A stretch of DNA of 62,763 bases, taken from positions 1 through 62,763 of the forward strand of contig CAKZWV010000060.1 in the NCBI GenBank assembly GCA_937922005.1, written 5' to 3'. The DNA comes from an uncultured Clostridia bacterium (lineage in GTDB: Bacteria > Bacillota > Clostridia > Saccharofermentanales > DTU023). Below are positions 43,569-52,517 of the stretch, in pieces; the first letter of the stretch is position 1, and each line of letters starts with the position of its first letter. The position numbers were made by a program, and so were the translations under genes. The notes beneath the pieces are model-generated. The model was not told where the DNA came from and made no database searches. It worked only from the letters and a program-made list of their open reading frames with translations.

Positions 43569-45011
43569 TTAAAAGAGGTCCCGGCTGAAATGAAAGGCCA
43601 TATCGGCAAAGCGGAGCCGACAGCGGTCAGGGAGGAGGTAGAGCTCATGGCGGTTCAGGCGCTTCCCGTCGAGCAAGGTCCCATTGACCGAGCCTAAATC
43701 CTGAATAAAATAATCCTCGCCGAATTTGCTGATTCTCGCATGTCGCCGGCCCACGGCCTTCGTGGGTAGGACAAAGTCACAGAGGGCAGCATCCCGACCA
43801 ATGATAAATTCGGACGTGAGGATAAAGGCCCGCAAACCTTCCTTTTCTCGTCCGGACCCAGGTAGGCCTTCAGAGATGACGGCAAAGGAATTGCTTTCTA
43901 CGTGATCTGGCAGGGGCAGGGTCTTTTCTTTGGACTGGTTCTGGAGTATTTGTCTCTGAAGCTGACGACGAGCTTGCCTTTGTCCCCAAACACCCCAGAG
44001 GCCGGATAAGCCTTTTTCATTTCCGGCATCCATGAGACCTGAGCTGTTTTCCTCTCCTTCAAAGTTATAGTCAGCAGCTGCTTCGGCAACCTTGTTGGCC
44101 AAGGCTTGGTCTATTGGTGCCTTGCCCCCGAATAAATATTTAACTTTCTGCCAAAGACTGTCCGGCTGCCTTTCGGGTTGAGCCCAAATACCTCCGGGAT
44201 GGTCTTCCAGGTCAACCATGGCTTCTTGGACTTTTTGGCGCTCTAAGAGCCATTTCTTCTTTTTTTCAGGACTAGCTAAGTTCTGCACCCGGAGCTGGGC
44301 TTCCAAACGCTCTCGCCTTTCGATTTGGTCGGGGTGGGGGAGGTGGGTCTTGGCTAGTTCCACCTCTGAACGCAATTTACTAAAGTTTTTCTCTTGAAAA
44401 TAGTTCTGCAAGACCATGCGAAGACGGTCACCTAAAAAGTAGCGGTCGCAGATTTCGTCGATGAGGTTTCTGTCCGTGGTGGAAGAAACGATATCGCTGG
44501 CATAATCCTTCTCATCGGGAGCCCCGTCTTCCTTCTCTTGCAGACCACTTTCCGTATCGTTAGCCATTCCGTCGTTAGCCTTTTTATCGTTATCCCTTCT
44601 ATCGTTATCCTTCGTTACTTGCTTGATGGAGGTAAAGGTCTTTTCAGGAAGGGGAAGGGAGAGGATGGCCACATCGGAGAATTCGTCATAGGGGTCATAA
44701 AGATAGATCCAAGAAGCTCGCATCAAATCCAGATCGAGGTTGAGCATTTGATCTTGGTTGGCCAGGCAAGCGTCGGAAATAGCACAGAGTCGATCTAGGC
44801 CAAGGAGAGGCGAGGCTGGCAGGGGATCCTCAGAGAGGGGACAGAGGTCTTGAGGAACTTGAATTTGAAAGAAAGCTTGCGGCAGTTTTGTTTTATCTTC
44901 CTTTTCTTCCCAATAGACGAGGGGGAGAGTGTGACGAGGACGCTCTTGGAGGAGGACATGGAGTTGCCATGGGTCCACTTGGGCCGTTCCTTTAGATTGA
45001 AATACCAACAT
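43569..45011 (-). CDS. DUF6382-like plus FHA-domain protein of the Tad locus
   Basis: The N-terminal half (to about residue 190) resembles the DUF6382 module found with Tad genes in Clostridia. A charged linker follows, and a C-terminal FHA domain (about 390-475) shows FIIGRDAALCDFVLP, VGRRHARISK and IQDLGSVNGTLLDG, the phosphothreonine-binding set. It is the most downstream gene of the minus-strand Tad cluster. The ATG at 45011 has no good ribosome binding site, so its translation may be coupled or the start may be different. It probably recruits or senses a phosphorylated pilus component. Confidence 0.78.
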   Translation of the reverse strand: MLVFQSKGTAQVDPWQLHVLLQERPRHTLPLVYWEEKEDKTKLPQAFFQIQVPQDLCPLSEDPLPASPLLGLDRLCAISDACLANQDQMLNLDLDLMRASWIYLYDPYDEFSDVAILSLPLPEKTFTSIKQVTKDNDRRDNDKKANDGMANDTESGLQEKEDGAPDEKDYASDIVSSTTDRNLIDEICDRYFLGDRLRMVLQNYFQEKNFSKLRSEVELAKTHLPHPDQIERRERLEAQLRVQNLASPEKKKKWLLERQKVQEAMVDLEDHPGGIWAQPERQPDSLWQKVKYLFGGKAPIDQALANKVAEAAADYNFEGEENSSGLMDAGNEKGLSGLWGVWGQRQARRQLQRQILQNQSKEKTLPLPDHVESNSFAVISEGLPGSGREKEGLRAFILTSEFIIGRDAALCDFVLPTKAVGRRHARISKFGEDYFIQDLGSVNGTLLDGKRLNRHELYLLPDRCRLRFADMAFHFSRDLF

Positions 45012-45072
45012 AGGATAAGGAGGAGAAAGCCTGACGCAGCCGCCTGGTTTTCTCCTCGAGCCTCCTTTCTTA

Positions 45073-45084
45073 GGGAGTATTTGC
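45073..45084 (+). repeat. Dispersed motif between the FHA and pilin genes
   Basis: An exact GGGAGTATTTGC in the 101-base gap between the FHA gene start and the pilin gene stop. Confidence 0.85.
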
Positions 45085-45112
45085 CAAGCCTTCGGAGAGA
45101 CTGGACCTCGGA

Positions 45113-45469
45113 TTAATTGTAGCTAATGCTGTCAATGACTTTCTTATCAAAGACCTTTTTGAAGAGGTCTGTTGAAAATTTGACGATTTGTGACTTGAAT
45201 GTCAAGGCAAGGGCTAGGAGAATAGCGATAATAATGACGATTTCTAAAGTTCCCATTCCCTGCTTATCCTTGGCCTTATCCCAAGCACAATGCGCTAGGG
45301 TGTCGGCCTTGACATAGAGCTGATTGAGTCTGTCTTGCAGCCTAGCAGTCAAGGAGAGTGGGTGAGGAGAAGCACCGAGGTGCCTAGAGGGACTTGGTTC
45401 ACCGAGCGTGGGCCCTCCGCTATCAGGGGCCGAGACCGGCCGAAAATGCTGGAATGTTTGTTGTATCAT
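45113..45469 (-). CDS. Flp1-type class IVb pilin
   Basis: The start at 45469 (MIQQTFQHF) has AAAGGAT 6 bases upstream. An unusually long N-terminal part (about 78 residues, Pro/Ser/His-rich) ends at DKQGMGTLEIVIIIAILLAL, a prepilin site: cleavage after Gly, with Glu at position 5 of the mature chain (MGTLE). The mature pilin (about 38 residues) is one hydrophobic helix and KSQIVKFSTDLFKKVFDKK. This is the major subunit of a Gram-positive Tad/Flp pilus. A prepilin peptidase is not seen in the window. Confidence 0.85.
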   Translation of the reverse strand: MIQQTFQHFRPVSAPDSGGPTLGEPSPSRHLGASPHPLSLTARLQDRLNQLYVKADTLAHCAWDKAKDKQGMGTLEIVIIIAILLALALTFKSQIVKFSTDLFKKVFDKKVIDSISYN

Positions 45470-45643
45470 GGATCTATCCTTTCTTTGTTCGTGCCACAAG
45501 AAGCGCATCTGTATGTGCCATATGGGTACGTATATTTATGCCATCAAAGGTGCATTTTTTCGATCTCATCTGCTGTACAGACTACATAGGCCTCACCTCC
45601 CTTCTTGTCTTTCATCATTTTTTCTGATATTTGATCTTTTCTT

Positions 45644-45654
45644 CAAATATTCCC
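45644..45654 (-). repeat. Variant dispersed motif GGGAATATTTG
   Basis: CAAATATTCCC on the plus strand in the 270-base gap between the TadB/C gene end and the pilin gene start, near where a pilin promoter on the minus strand should be. Confidence 0.6.
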
Positions 45655-45739
45655 TATGTTAATTGGAAATGCTCAAAAATTATCTGTATTATTCCAGAAT
45701 ACTGCAGAATGCTCCCAGGCCCCCGCTTCCACCTTTTTC

Positions 45740-47596
45740 CTAGCCGCCAATAAAGCCTGCCAGGGCGGGCAAAACAGAACTGAGAATGACGAGGAGTAAG
45801 TCTAGACCCAGGGGAATGACGAGGAGGATATTGCGGTTTTCCAGGTCTTTGCGCATGGCATTTTTATAGACGTCCCAGCAGGCAACAGCCTCAAGTTGCA
45901 GGATATCTAGGAGTTCTTTGCCCCCGTCTCGATCGTAGCGGGCGATCAATTGCAGGGCGCTAGAAATCTCATTAGAGGGAACTTTGTGACTGAGACCTTG
46001 GAGGGCATCCGCTGCCGTAACCCCAGTTGCAATTTCCCTTTGTAAATGACGGAAGTCTTGGCGAATGAGGGATTCTTTATTGCGGCTCGGAAAGAAAGTC
46101 TTCCTTGTGGCAGTGCTCAAAGTCCTTCCATATGGAGCGTAACTTATAGATGAACCTAGAGCACCAGAGGAAGCATATCCCCCAGGCGAAGCCAAGTCAG
46201 CAGAAGCTGCAAGACCACCCATATTCGCTAAAGCCTGCTGACTACCACTCCCTAGGCTAGACATCGGGCCGCCTGTCTGCCCATGGTAAAAATCTAGGTC
46301 ACCTTCCCCTAAGAAGCTTTGATAAGCCAGGTCCAGGGCCTTGTTCAGGCTAAGGCCACTGCTTAAAAGAATGTGACATAAATTAAGGAAGGAGGGGTAT
46401 TCCAACCGGTATTCCTGTTGTATCTTTTTTTCTAGATGTAAGAGTTCGGCGTCTTGGAGGAGGCTCGGTGCTATAGTGAATAAAATGCCAAGACAGGGAT
46501 TTAGATCCGCCAGCACCAAGAGAAAAATGGCAAAAATCGCACCTCCAGCACACAGACAAAGTTTTTGCTGGATGTAGTAAGGAAAGGGGTCAGGTGTTCC
46601 TTTACTAGCCTCCTCCAGCCAAGAGGAATCGAGGCCTCCTAGCTTTTTTTGTTTTCCTTCCTTGCCCTTGTTTCGAATTAGATTGACCCGCCAGGATCGG
46701 CGAACGGCCCCAGCTAACTTGAATCCCAAACTTGAAGGCAAAAAACTAATGATATGGTCGCTTAATTGTGCAATCCAGGGGGGGACTGGGGCTTTCACCT
46801 CCATCTCCTTGAATTTGATGGTACGTTCTTTATAGGGATCCGCCCCGGCGATAATGACAAGAGCAATGGATCCCGAGAGAATGGCCCCTAAAAAAAGCAC
46901 CTGCATCATGGCTGGACCCCAGGGGGCTTCCTTTAGGGGGACTAAATAGGTCGGTGATCCTTGATTGAGGAAAAACATGATGACAAAAGGCATGAAAATT
47001 AGGATCAAGGCCTCTGTATTTTTCGCACTTTGCTCTGCCACAATCTCATCCTGCGTCGTCAACTCTTCGCTCAGAGCCCGATGGCTGTGGCGGATATAAT
47101 TGTCCATCCGCCCGCCAAAACGGTGCAAAAATGGAAGAATCGAGAGAAAGGACTTAGCTTTGGGACAGCGAAAGCGCTGGTTAAAAAGGGAAAGGGCCTC
47201 CCCCAAGCCTAGTTTCGACATGAGGGCCCCTTTGAGGAGGGAGAGGGCCTTAGCTAGGCTGCTATGGTGGCCCGTTTGCTGACTCACTACCCGGTAGGCA
47301 CTGGTGAGACTTGTTTCCAAACTTTGCCCTGCAGCGATCCGACTACTCAAATACTCTAGCAACACCAAAAATTGCTTGACCTTCCTATGTTTTCCTCTGC
47401 CCTGAAAAAAACTTTGGTAGGCCCAGGTAAGGGGAATCGTAGCCACGGCACCGCAAAGCCAGTCCCGAGTGGAAGTGAGAGGCCAAACACTAAGACCAAC
47501 AAGAATCGTAAGGATGGCCGCAAGTAAAAAGGGAAGAAGCTCCCACATCCGCTGGCAAAAGGCCCGGATTTTTACTTTTCCTAACTTTGTTTTCAT
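45740..47596 (-). CDS. Fused TadB-TadC platform protein
   Basis: 618 residues, with two type II secretion F (GspF-like) domains in one chain. Half one: helices at 18-65, SSRIAAGQSLETSLTSAYR, LPFLHRFGGRMDNYIRHSHRAL, then a helix pair ending about 250. Half two from about 360: helices, YRLEYPSFLNLCHILLSSGLSLNKALDLAY, REIATGVTAADALQGLS, RYDRDGGKELLDILQLEA, and a terminal helix pair. In most Tad loci TadB and TadC are separate genes. A Gly/Ala/Ser/Tyr-rich insert (about 440-495) splits the second F domain. It overlaps cpaF by 4 bases. Confidence 0.85.
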   Translation of the reverse strand: MKTKLGKVKIRAFCQRMWELLPFLLAAILTILVGLSVWPLTSTRDWLCGAVATIPLTWAYQSFFQGRGKHRKVKQFLVLLEYLSSRIAAGQSLETSLTSAYRVVSQQTGHHSSLAKALSLLKGALMSKLGLGEALSLFNQRFRCPKAKSFLSILPFLHRFGGRMDNYIRHSHRALSEELTTQDEIVAEQSAKNTEALILIFMPFVIMFFLNQGSPTYLVPLKEAPWGPAMMQVLFLGAILSGSIALVIIAGADPYKERTIKFKEMEVKAPVPPWIAQLSDHIISFLPSSLGFKLAGAVRRSWRVNLIRNKGKEGKQKKLGGLDSSWLEEASKGTPDPFPYYIQQKLCLCAGGAIFAIFLLVLADLNPCLGILFTIAPSLLQDAELLHLEKKIQQEYRLEYPSFLNLCHILLSSGLSLNKALDLAYQSFLGEGDLDFYHGQTGGPMSSLGSGSQQALANMGGLAASADLASPGGYASSGALGSSISYAPYGRTLSTATRKTFFPSRNKESLIRQDFRHLQREIATGVTAADALQGLSHKVPSNEISSALQLIARYDRDGGKELLDILQLEAVACWDVYKNAMRKDLENRNILLVIPLGLDLLLVILSSVLPALAGFIGG

Positions 47597-48726
47597 GTCA
47601 CATCCCTCACATAGACTGGCTCCAGGATAAAGCGCCCATCTTCATAGTCTTTTAAGCGTTGGACTTCTTGGACGATTCTTTTCCCATTGGGGAGGCGGAC
47701 GAGATGGATAATGAGATCGATAGCGGAGACGATGAGGCGGCGGATGGCCTCCCAGGGGAGGGCCGAATTCATCAAAATCATGAGACAAATTCGGTCCAGC
47801 ATCTCCACGGGACTATTTCCGTGTCCTGTGGACATGGACCCAGGGTGACCCGTGCTCATGGCCTGGACCATATCAAAGGCCTCCCCGCCCCGCACCTCCC
47901 CAACAATGATCCTGTCAGGGCGGAGGCGCAAAGACGAGCGAATGAGATCGCCCAAAGTCACTTCACCCGTCCCATCAGGGCCTGGTGGCCTAGCCTCCAA
48001 GCGGAGGAGGTTGTCCACCCCCTGAAGCTCCAGCTCCAAAGAGTCCTCGATCGTGATAATCCGCTCATTTTTGGGAATACAAGCGGATAGAGCATTTAAA
48101 AAGGTCGTTTTGCCTGTACCGGTCCCTCCTGAGCAAAAAATACTCTTGCGCCCGACAACTGCTTCCTTTAAGGTTTCGGCAAGCTCATCGGGAAGGGTCC
48201 CAGCAGAAACAAGATTTTCAAGGCTCGGCTTGATCCCAGTAAAGCGTCGAATGCTTAGGGCAGGCCCATAGGGGGCAGCTGGCGGCAAAACTGCCTGGAT
48301 CCGGGACCCATCCTGGAGACGCATCCCCGCTATGGGCTTTTGTTCATTGATGATTTTATTGGCCTGGCCAAAGAGCCGACTAATGAAGTCTGTCAAATCC
48401 TCCTGGTCATGAAAGGAAATATTCACTCTCCTCAAGAGCCCAGCCTGTTCCACGAAGACATCCTGGGGGCCATTGACCATGATTTCGGTAATTTCCGGTC
48501 GAGAAAAGAACTCTTGTAGGATATCCAGGCCCCGCATCTTGTTGTAGACCTGACTACAGAGATCAGCCTTTTGACTGAGGGTCAGTTGCTCCTGGCTAGG
48601 CATGGCGCTGACTATCCGTCCAATCAATCGGCGGAGTTCCTGGTCTGGCAAACTTTCGATGGCAATATTTTGGCTGACCAATAGCTCTAGAACCTGCTGA
48701 CAGAGCTTCTCATTTTGCATTTTCAT
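47593..48726 (-). CDS. cpaF: CpaF/TadA pilus assembly ATPase
   Basis: Hexameric secretion ATPase powering the Tad pilus. Visible: FFSRPEITEIMVNGPQDVFVE, Walker A CSGGTGTGKTTFLNAL (about residues 196-210), ITIEDSLELEL (Asp box), RPDRIIVGEVRGGEAFDMVQAMSTGHPGSMSTGHGNSP (Walker B and His boxes). The N-terminal helical bundle is short. A motif copy (48731-48741) overlaps its ribosome binding site (GAGGGAG). Confidence 0.93.
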   Translation of the reverse strand: MKMQNEKLCQQVLELLVSQNIAIESLPDQELRRLIGRIVSAMPSQEQLTLSQKADLCSQVYNKMRGLDILQEFFSRPEITEIMVNGPQDVFVEQAGLLRRVNISFHDQEDLTDFISRLFGQANKIINEQKPIAGMRLQDGSRIQAVLPPAAPYGPALSIRRFTGIKPSLENLVSAGTLPDELAETLKEAVVGRKSIFCSGGTGTGKTTFLNALSACIPKNERIITIEDSLELELQGVDNLLRLEARPPGPDGTGEVTLGDLIRSSLRLRPDRIIVGEVRGGEAFDMVQAMSTGHPGSMSTGHGNSPVEMLDRICLMILMNSALPWEAIRRLIVSAIDLIIHLVRLPNGKRIVQEVQRLKDYEDGRFILEPVYVRDVT

Positions 48727-48730
48727 CGTA

Positions 48731-48741
48731 CAAATACTCCC
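48731..48741 (-). repeat. Dispersed motif over the cpaF ribosome binding site
   Basis: Read on the minus strand, GAGGGAGTATTTGTACG runs into the ATG at 48726, so the motif's GGGAG also serves as the Shine-Dalgarno sequence. Confidence 0.8.
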
Positions 48742-48809
48742 TCAAATCTTTTCTTCGATAGTTATCTAGAATTCTGCCCCCCAATATGCCCACCTCTTTT
48801 CCTCTAGAC

Positions 48810-49931
48810 TTATCTAGCAAACCATCGGATTTTCCCAGCTTTTTGTCGCTTTTTCTCTTCAAAATATTCCTCCCTGGTTTTACGGTCGGCAATGTATTTC
48901 AGCTCTATAACTTTGATATTGTCTGGTAGACCAGCTAAAAGGAGTCGCAATTCCTGGCGGGCAAAAAAATCCGCTGTACCTGGCCCAGGCGGGAAGTCAC
49001 AGTAAAAGCGGTCAGCGGCTCGAACGAGGGGGACCAAGTGACTGAGGGGGAGGTGGGCCTCAATAAGGCAGTGGCTGTCTTCCTCTAAGTCTGTCATCAT
49101 TTTGGCATAGGCCCGAGCACATTGGACGAGGGTCTCAGGTTTGCACTGCAAAACATCTTCAGCCCGGCCGTTGAGCTTGGGGCCATAGTAGGAACCGATA
49201 TCTAGGGCATAGGGCTTGATGGTATGGAGGAGGGTTTGCTGGTCGGGCTCTAGGCCATTTTCCCAGGCTAAAAGGGCAGTTGATAGGCCCATATGGTCCG
49301 GGGCATCCGGCTCTTCATAGTCTGGTCCTACGACAGCTAGGGGCAACTGAAGCTCGAAAATTGGCATGAAAGGTAAATAGAGGCAACTTTCCCCTTTTTG
49401 CGCATATTCTCGTAGCTTCTTACGGATAAATTGTCGACGCAGCCCAGGATCAAAGGCAGATACCACCATAAATCCGTCCCCTGCTTTTTCTTCGTCAGCT
49501 GGGAGGAGGTTGGCGATCTTACGCAGGCCCGCCTCTAGGACTTGGAATATTTGGCTGACGGATGCAAAGGGATGAAAGGATTCAATAGGCCCCTCCCATT
49601 CCACAGCCATCGCTCTTAGGGTCTCAGGACTGCCTTTCCAGAGGAGTATCTTTTTCTTTGGCGGTATATCTGCTAGATTCCCTAAAATCTGCCTCCAGAG
49701 GGCCGGATCATCGTTCCAGTATTGGGCATCAAAAATAAGAACATCTAGGCGATCGCCTTCCTTTAAGAGATTCTCTTGCTCATTTTCATGTATCCTTTCT
49801 CTAACTTTTCGAACTTTTTCAGAGGACCAGTCATCAATCTCGTAGCTGCCACCAGATAGGTCCTGCAAGGCTCGACCTAGACGGTGAGCATAGGCTGGAT
49901 TGGTGTCGGCAATGCCAATATGAATCTTCAT
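48810..49931 (-). CDS. CpaE/TadZ-like Tad localisation protein, degenerate ParA
   Basis: The start at 49931 (MKIHIGIADTN) is supported by AAGGAG upstream, though spaced 13 bases. The N-terminal 135 residues look like a receiver-type domain (HIGIADTNPAYAHRLGRALQDL, DVLIFDAQYW), as in TadZ. The C-terminal part resembles a ParA/MinD fold (FMVVSAFDPGLRR, CLYLPFMP, HCLIEAHLPLS) but lacks a P-loop lysine. First gene of the Tad cluster, upstream of cpaF. It is divergent from metK. Confidence 0.65.
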   Translation of the reverse strand: MKIHIGIADTNPAYAHRLGRALQDLSGGSYEIDDWSSEKVRKVRERIHENEQENLLKEGDRLDVLIFDAQYWNDDPALWRQILGNLADIPPKKKILLWKGSPETLRAMAVEWEGPIESFHPFASVSQIFQVLEAGLRKIANLLPADEEKAGDGFMVVSAFDPGLRRQFIRKKLREYAQKGESCLYLPFMPIFELQLPLAVVGPDYEEPDAPDHMGLSTALLAWENGLEPDQQTLLHTIKPYALDIGSYYGPKLNGRAEDVLQCKPETLVQCARAYAKMMTDLEEDSHCLIEAHLPLSHLVPLVRAADRFYCDFPPGPGTADFFARQELRLLLAGLPDNIKVIELKYIADRKTREEYFEEKKRQKAGKIRWFAR

Positions 49932-50025
49932 GGCTACGTCCAAGCTCCTTTCCGAGGTGGTATATCTGCAACCTGGCACTAGTCTAGGACCTGGCCCATT
50001 TTTTGATTGTGAAAAAGATCGACAA

Positions 50026-50045
50026 ATTTCGACAATTGTCGAAAT
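50026..50045. promoter_or_regulatory. Perfect 20-bp palindrome in the tad/metK divergent region
   Basis: ATTTCGACAATTGTCGAAAT reads the same on both strands. It lies between the TadZ-like gene (starting 49931) and metK, about 30 bases upstream of the metK -35 box. This is a good candidate operator; no SAM riboswitch is seen in this metK leader. Confidence 0.7.
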
Positions 50046-50076
50046 AACCTTAATTACGTTCCTTTTTGTGGTTGTT

Positions 50077-50105
50077 TTGCAACTAGAATTGTGTTACCAT
50101 ATTTT
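50077..50105 (+). promoter_or_regulatory. Probable metK promoter
   Basis: TTGCAA (50077-50082), 17-base spacer, TATTTT (50100-50105). The -10 is imperfect. Confidence 0.5.
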
Positions 50106-50211
50106 CCACGCCAAATAATCCAGGCACGGACCTGGCCCGATGGGTGACAACCGGGGGCGTTCCTACCGGTGGCTAACAACCGGATTTCTAAAAAAGGAGA
50201 AAAAACAAGAA

Positions 50212-51411
50212 ATGGGAAAAAGATGGACTTTTACGTCTGAATCTGTGACAGAGGGACACCCGGATAAAATTTGCGATCAGATTGCCGATGCGATTTTGGA
50301 TGAACTCATGAGAGAAGAGTCTACCGCCCGGGTAGCTTGCGAGACTTGTGTGAGCACGGGCCAAGTTTTTGTTTTTGGGCAAATTACGGCTCGGGATGCC
50401 TATTGCGATATCCCCAAGGTGGCCCGCGATGTCATTCGTGATATTGGCTATACCCATAATCAATTGGGTTTTGATGCCGATGCCTGTTCAGTGATCACCG
50501 CTATTGGCGAGCAATCCCCCGACATTGCCTCTGGGGTAGATCGGTCCTACGAGCTTCGCACTGGGGCTGTCGTCGATGAGGGACAGGAAGATTTGGGGGC
50601 AGGGGACCAGGGTATGGTCTTTGGCTATGCCAATCGGGATACAGAAGTCTTAATGCCCATGCCCATCCAGTTGGCTCACCGCCTATCTCGCACCTTGACT
50701 CAGGTTCGCAAAGACAAATATTCTGACCTCCTTCGTCCTGACGGCAAGACTCAGGTGACGGTGGTCTACGAGGATCATACTCCGGTTCACTTAGATACTA
50801 TCGTGCTTTCTACCCAACATAGTCCTGAGGTCGATATGCCGACTCTCAGGGATCTGATCGTGGAGGAGGTCCTCAAGCCTTCCCTCCCTCCTGAGCTTTT
50901 TGATGAGAAGACGAAGCTATTGATCAATCCCAGTGGCCGTTTTGTGGTTGGCGGGCCCCAAGGGGACTCCGGTCTGACGGGGCGGAAGTTGATCGTTGAC
51001 ACCTATGGGGGCTTTGCCCACCACGGCGGTGGGGCCCTTTCCGGTAAGGATTGCACAAAAGTTGATCGGTCCGGTGCCTATGCGGCCCGTTTTGCGGCCA
51101 AGAATATCGTGGCAGCCGGCCTTGCCGATGCCTGTGAAGTGACTCTGGCCTATGCCATTGGGGTTGCTGAGCCGGTGGATATCAATGTTAATACTTTTGG
51201 GACGGGCAAGGTCTCTGATCCAGAGATTGAGAAAGCCCTTCGCTCGGTTATGTCCTTTACCCCCAAGGCCATTATCAACCGCTTTGACCTCCGTCACTTT
51301 ACCTATCGGCCCGTAGCCAACTATGGGCACTTTGGCCGGGAGGATCTCAACCTGCCTTGGGAGCATTTGGACCTCGTTCCTGACCTTCAAGAGGCCCTAC
51401 CTCACGCTTAA
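50212..51411 (+). CDS. metK: S-adenosylmethionine synthetase
   Basis: Makes SAM from methionine and ATP. Motifs: FTSESVTEGHPDKICDQIADAILDE, GAGDQGMVFGYANRDT, GRFVVGGPQGDSGLTGRKLIVDTYGG, GGGALSGKDCTKVDRSGAYAAR, and the C-terminal HFGREDLNLPWE. The start at 50212 (MGKRWTFT) matches the family N-terminus; the frame extends to 50140 without homology. 399 residues. It overlaps comFC by one base (TAATG). Confidence 0.96.
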   Translation: MGKRWTFTSESVTEGHPDKICDQIADAILDELMREESTARVACETCVSTGQVFVFGQITARDAYCDIPKVARDVIRDIGYTHNQLGFDADACSVITAIGEQSPDIASGVDRSYELRTGAVVDEGQEDLGAGDQGMVFGYANRDTEVLMPMPIQLAHRLSRTLTQVRKDKYSDLLRPDGKTQVTVVYEDHTPVHLDTIVLSTQHSPEVDMPTLRDLIVEEVLKPSLPPELFDEKTKLLINPSGRFVVGGPQGDSGLTGRKLIVDTYGGFAHHGGGALSGKDCTKVDRSGAYAARFAAKNIVAAGLADACEVTLAYAIGVAEPVDINVNTFGTGKVSDPEIEKALRSVMSFTPKAIINRFDLRHFTYRPVANYGHFGREDLNLPWEHLDLVPDLQEALPHA

Positions 51412-52208
51412 TGATCTTTTGGGAGACCCTTTTTGAGCTCTTACACACGGAAACTTGTCTCATTTGTGGATGTTCTTTACGGCGGAGCCTGCTACGGGCT
51501 TGGGCAGACTTTGCTGACCTAGCGGTAGGGGCTCAAGCTGGAGTAGCCCCTAGCCACGGGGGCTATTCTTCCGAAGAGCCCCTGTCCAATTTCATTTGCT
51601 CCCATTGTCTGGCTAGTTTTCCCTTTGAACGCCCCCTAGCTGTTAAAACCTTAGCCCAGGGTCTGCCGGTCATCTACTTGGGAGAATTTATCGACTCCTG
51701 TAGGGTCTTAGTCCACCAACTAAAATTTGCTAAAGTTCGTGAGGCAGGTTGGGTCTTAGGCTGGTTAGCAGCAAAAGTTTTGGGGCCCTATTGGGCCGCT
51801 ACGGCCCCTAGTCAAAGGCCGGATGTCCTAGTTCCCATGCCTCTAGCTAAGGAAAGACGCCAAGAGAGGGGCTATAACCAATGCGCCGTCATTGGTGAGG
51901 TCTTGAGCAAAAGCCTAGCTTTCCCTATGGACGAGGAGCTTTTGCTTCGGACGAAAGAAACCCAGCCCCAATCTGGGCTGCATACCATCCAAGAACGGGC
52001 AGAAAATTTAAAAGGCGCCTTTGCTGTCTCCCCAGCCTGCCTTCAACAGGGGGCCTTAGAGGGAGTCACAATTCTCCTCTTAGATGATGTTTGCACGACG
52101 GGGGCTACTTTTCAGGCGGGGGCCCGTCCTCTGCAAGATCTAGGGGCTGAGGTAATTTGTCTTGCGATGGGAAGGGGGCATTTTGTGGATCGGGCCCGAT
52201 GGACCTAG
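51411..52208 (+). CDS. comFC: ComFC-like phosphoribosyltransferase-fold protein
   Basis: A zinc-finger pair at the N-terminus (CLICGC and FICSHC, about residues 16-70) and a PRTase fold: VLVPMPLAKERRQERGYNQCAVI and the PRPP loop ILLLDDVCTTGAT. ComFC-type proteins act with the ComFA helicase in uptake of transforming DNA. This matters here because of the genome-wide motif found in this window. The start overlaps the metK stop. Its 265 residues, including a Gly/Ala/Ser insert near residue 45, are slightly long. Confidence 0.88.
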   Translation: MIFWETLFELLHTETCLICGCSLRRSLLRAWADFADLAVGAQAGVAPSHGGYSSEEPLSNFICSHCLASFPFERPLAVKTLAQGLPVIYLGEFIDSCRVLVHQLKFAKVREAGWVLGWLAAKVLGPYWAATAPSQRPDVLVPMPLAKERRQERGYNQCAVIGEVLSKSLAFPMDEELLLRTKETQPQSGLHTIQERAENLKGAFAVSPACLQQGALEGVTILLLDDVCTTGATFQAGARPLQDLGAEVICLAMGRGHFVDRARWT

Positions 52209-52517
52209 GTCCTTCTTTCTGGGGAAACGTCCAAAAGCATCTGAGAATCCTAGCGGCACATTTTTGCAAAGATTCTAAATTTGAACTATACTTAATCATG
52301 CCTGATCGCCATACTACGTTTTTGAACCTTCATCGTTTTTTTAGGTACCACGGGTCGAAGTGGAATACGGTCAAGTCTTACTTGAAAAAGGGAAGAAAGG
52401 CCTAAGACCACCGCAGGGTACCATCCTGGCTGAGTATGCTAGGTGTCAAAATCAGTAGACGGTCAGGTTTTTGTTATCAGAAATACAGAAATGGGAACGA
52501 TCGGAGAAATGAGATAA
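52209..52517 (+). other. Leader region of cysS with promoter
   Basis: TTGCAA (52264-52269), 17 bases, TATACT (52287-52292) make a convincing promoter, giving a leader of about 218 bases. AGGTACCACG at 52343 recalls the T-box bulge, but there is too little RNA before it for stem I and no AGGGTGG context, so it is not called a T-box. No gene lies in this stretch. Confidence 0.55.

Noticed and set aside
48710..48892. 60-codon minus-strand frame between cpaF and the TadZ-like gene
   Set aside because: It overlaps the cpaF start in another frame, has a highly basic composition and no good ribosome binding site; treated as chance.
52335..52440. T-box for cysS
   Set aside because: AGGTACCACG lies only about 45 bases after the predicted start, too near for stem I, and lacks the AGGGTGG context.
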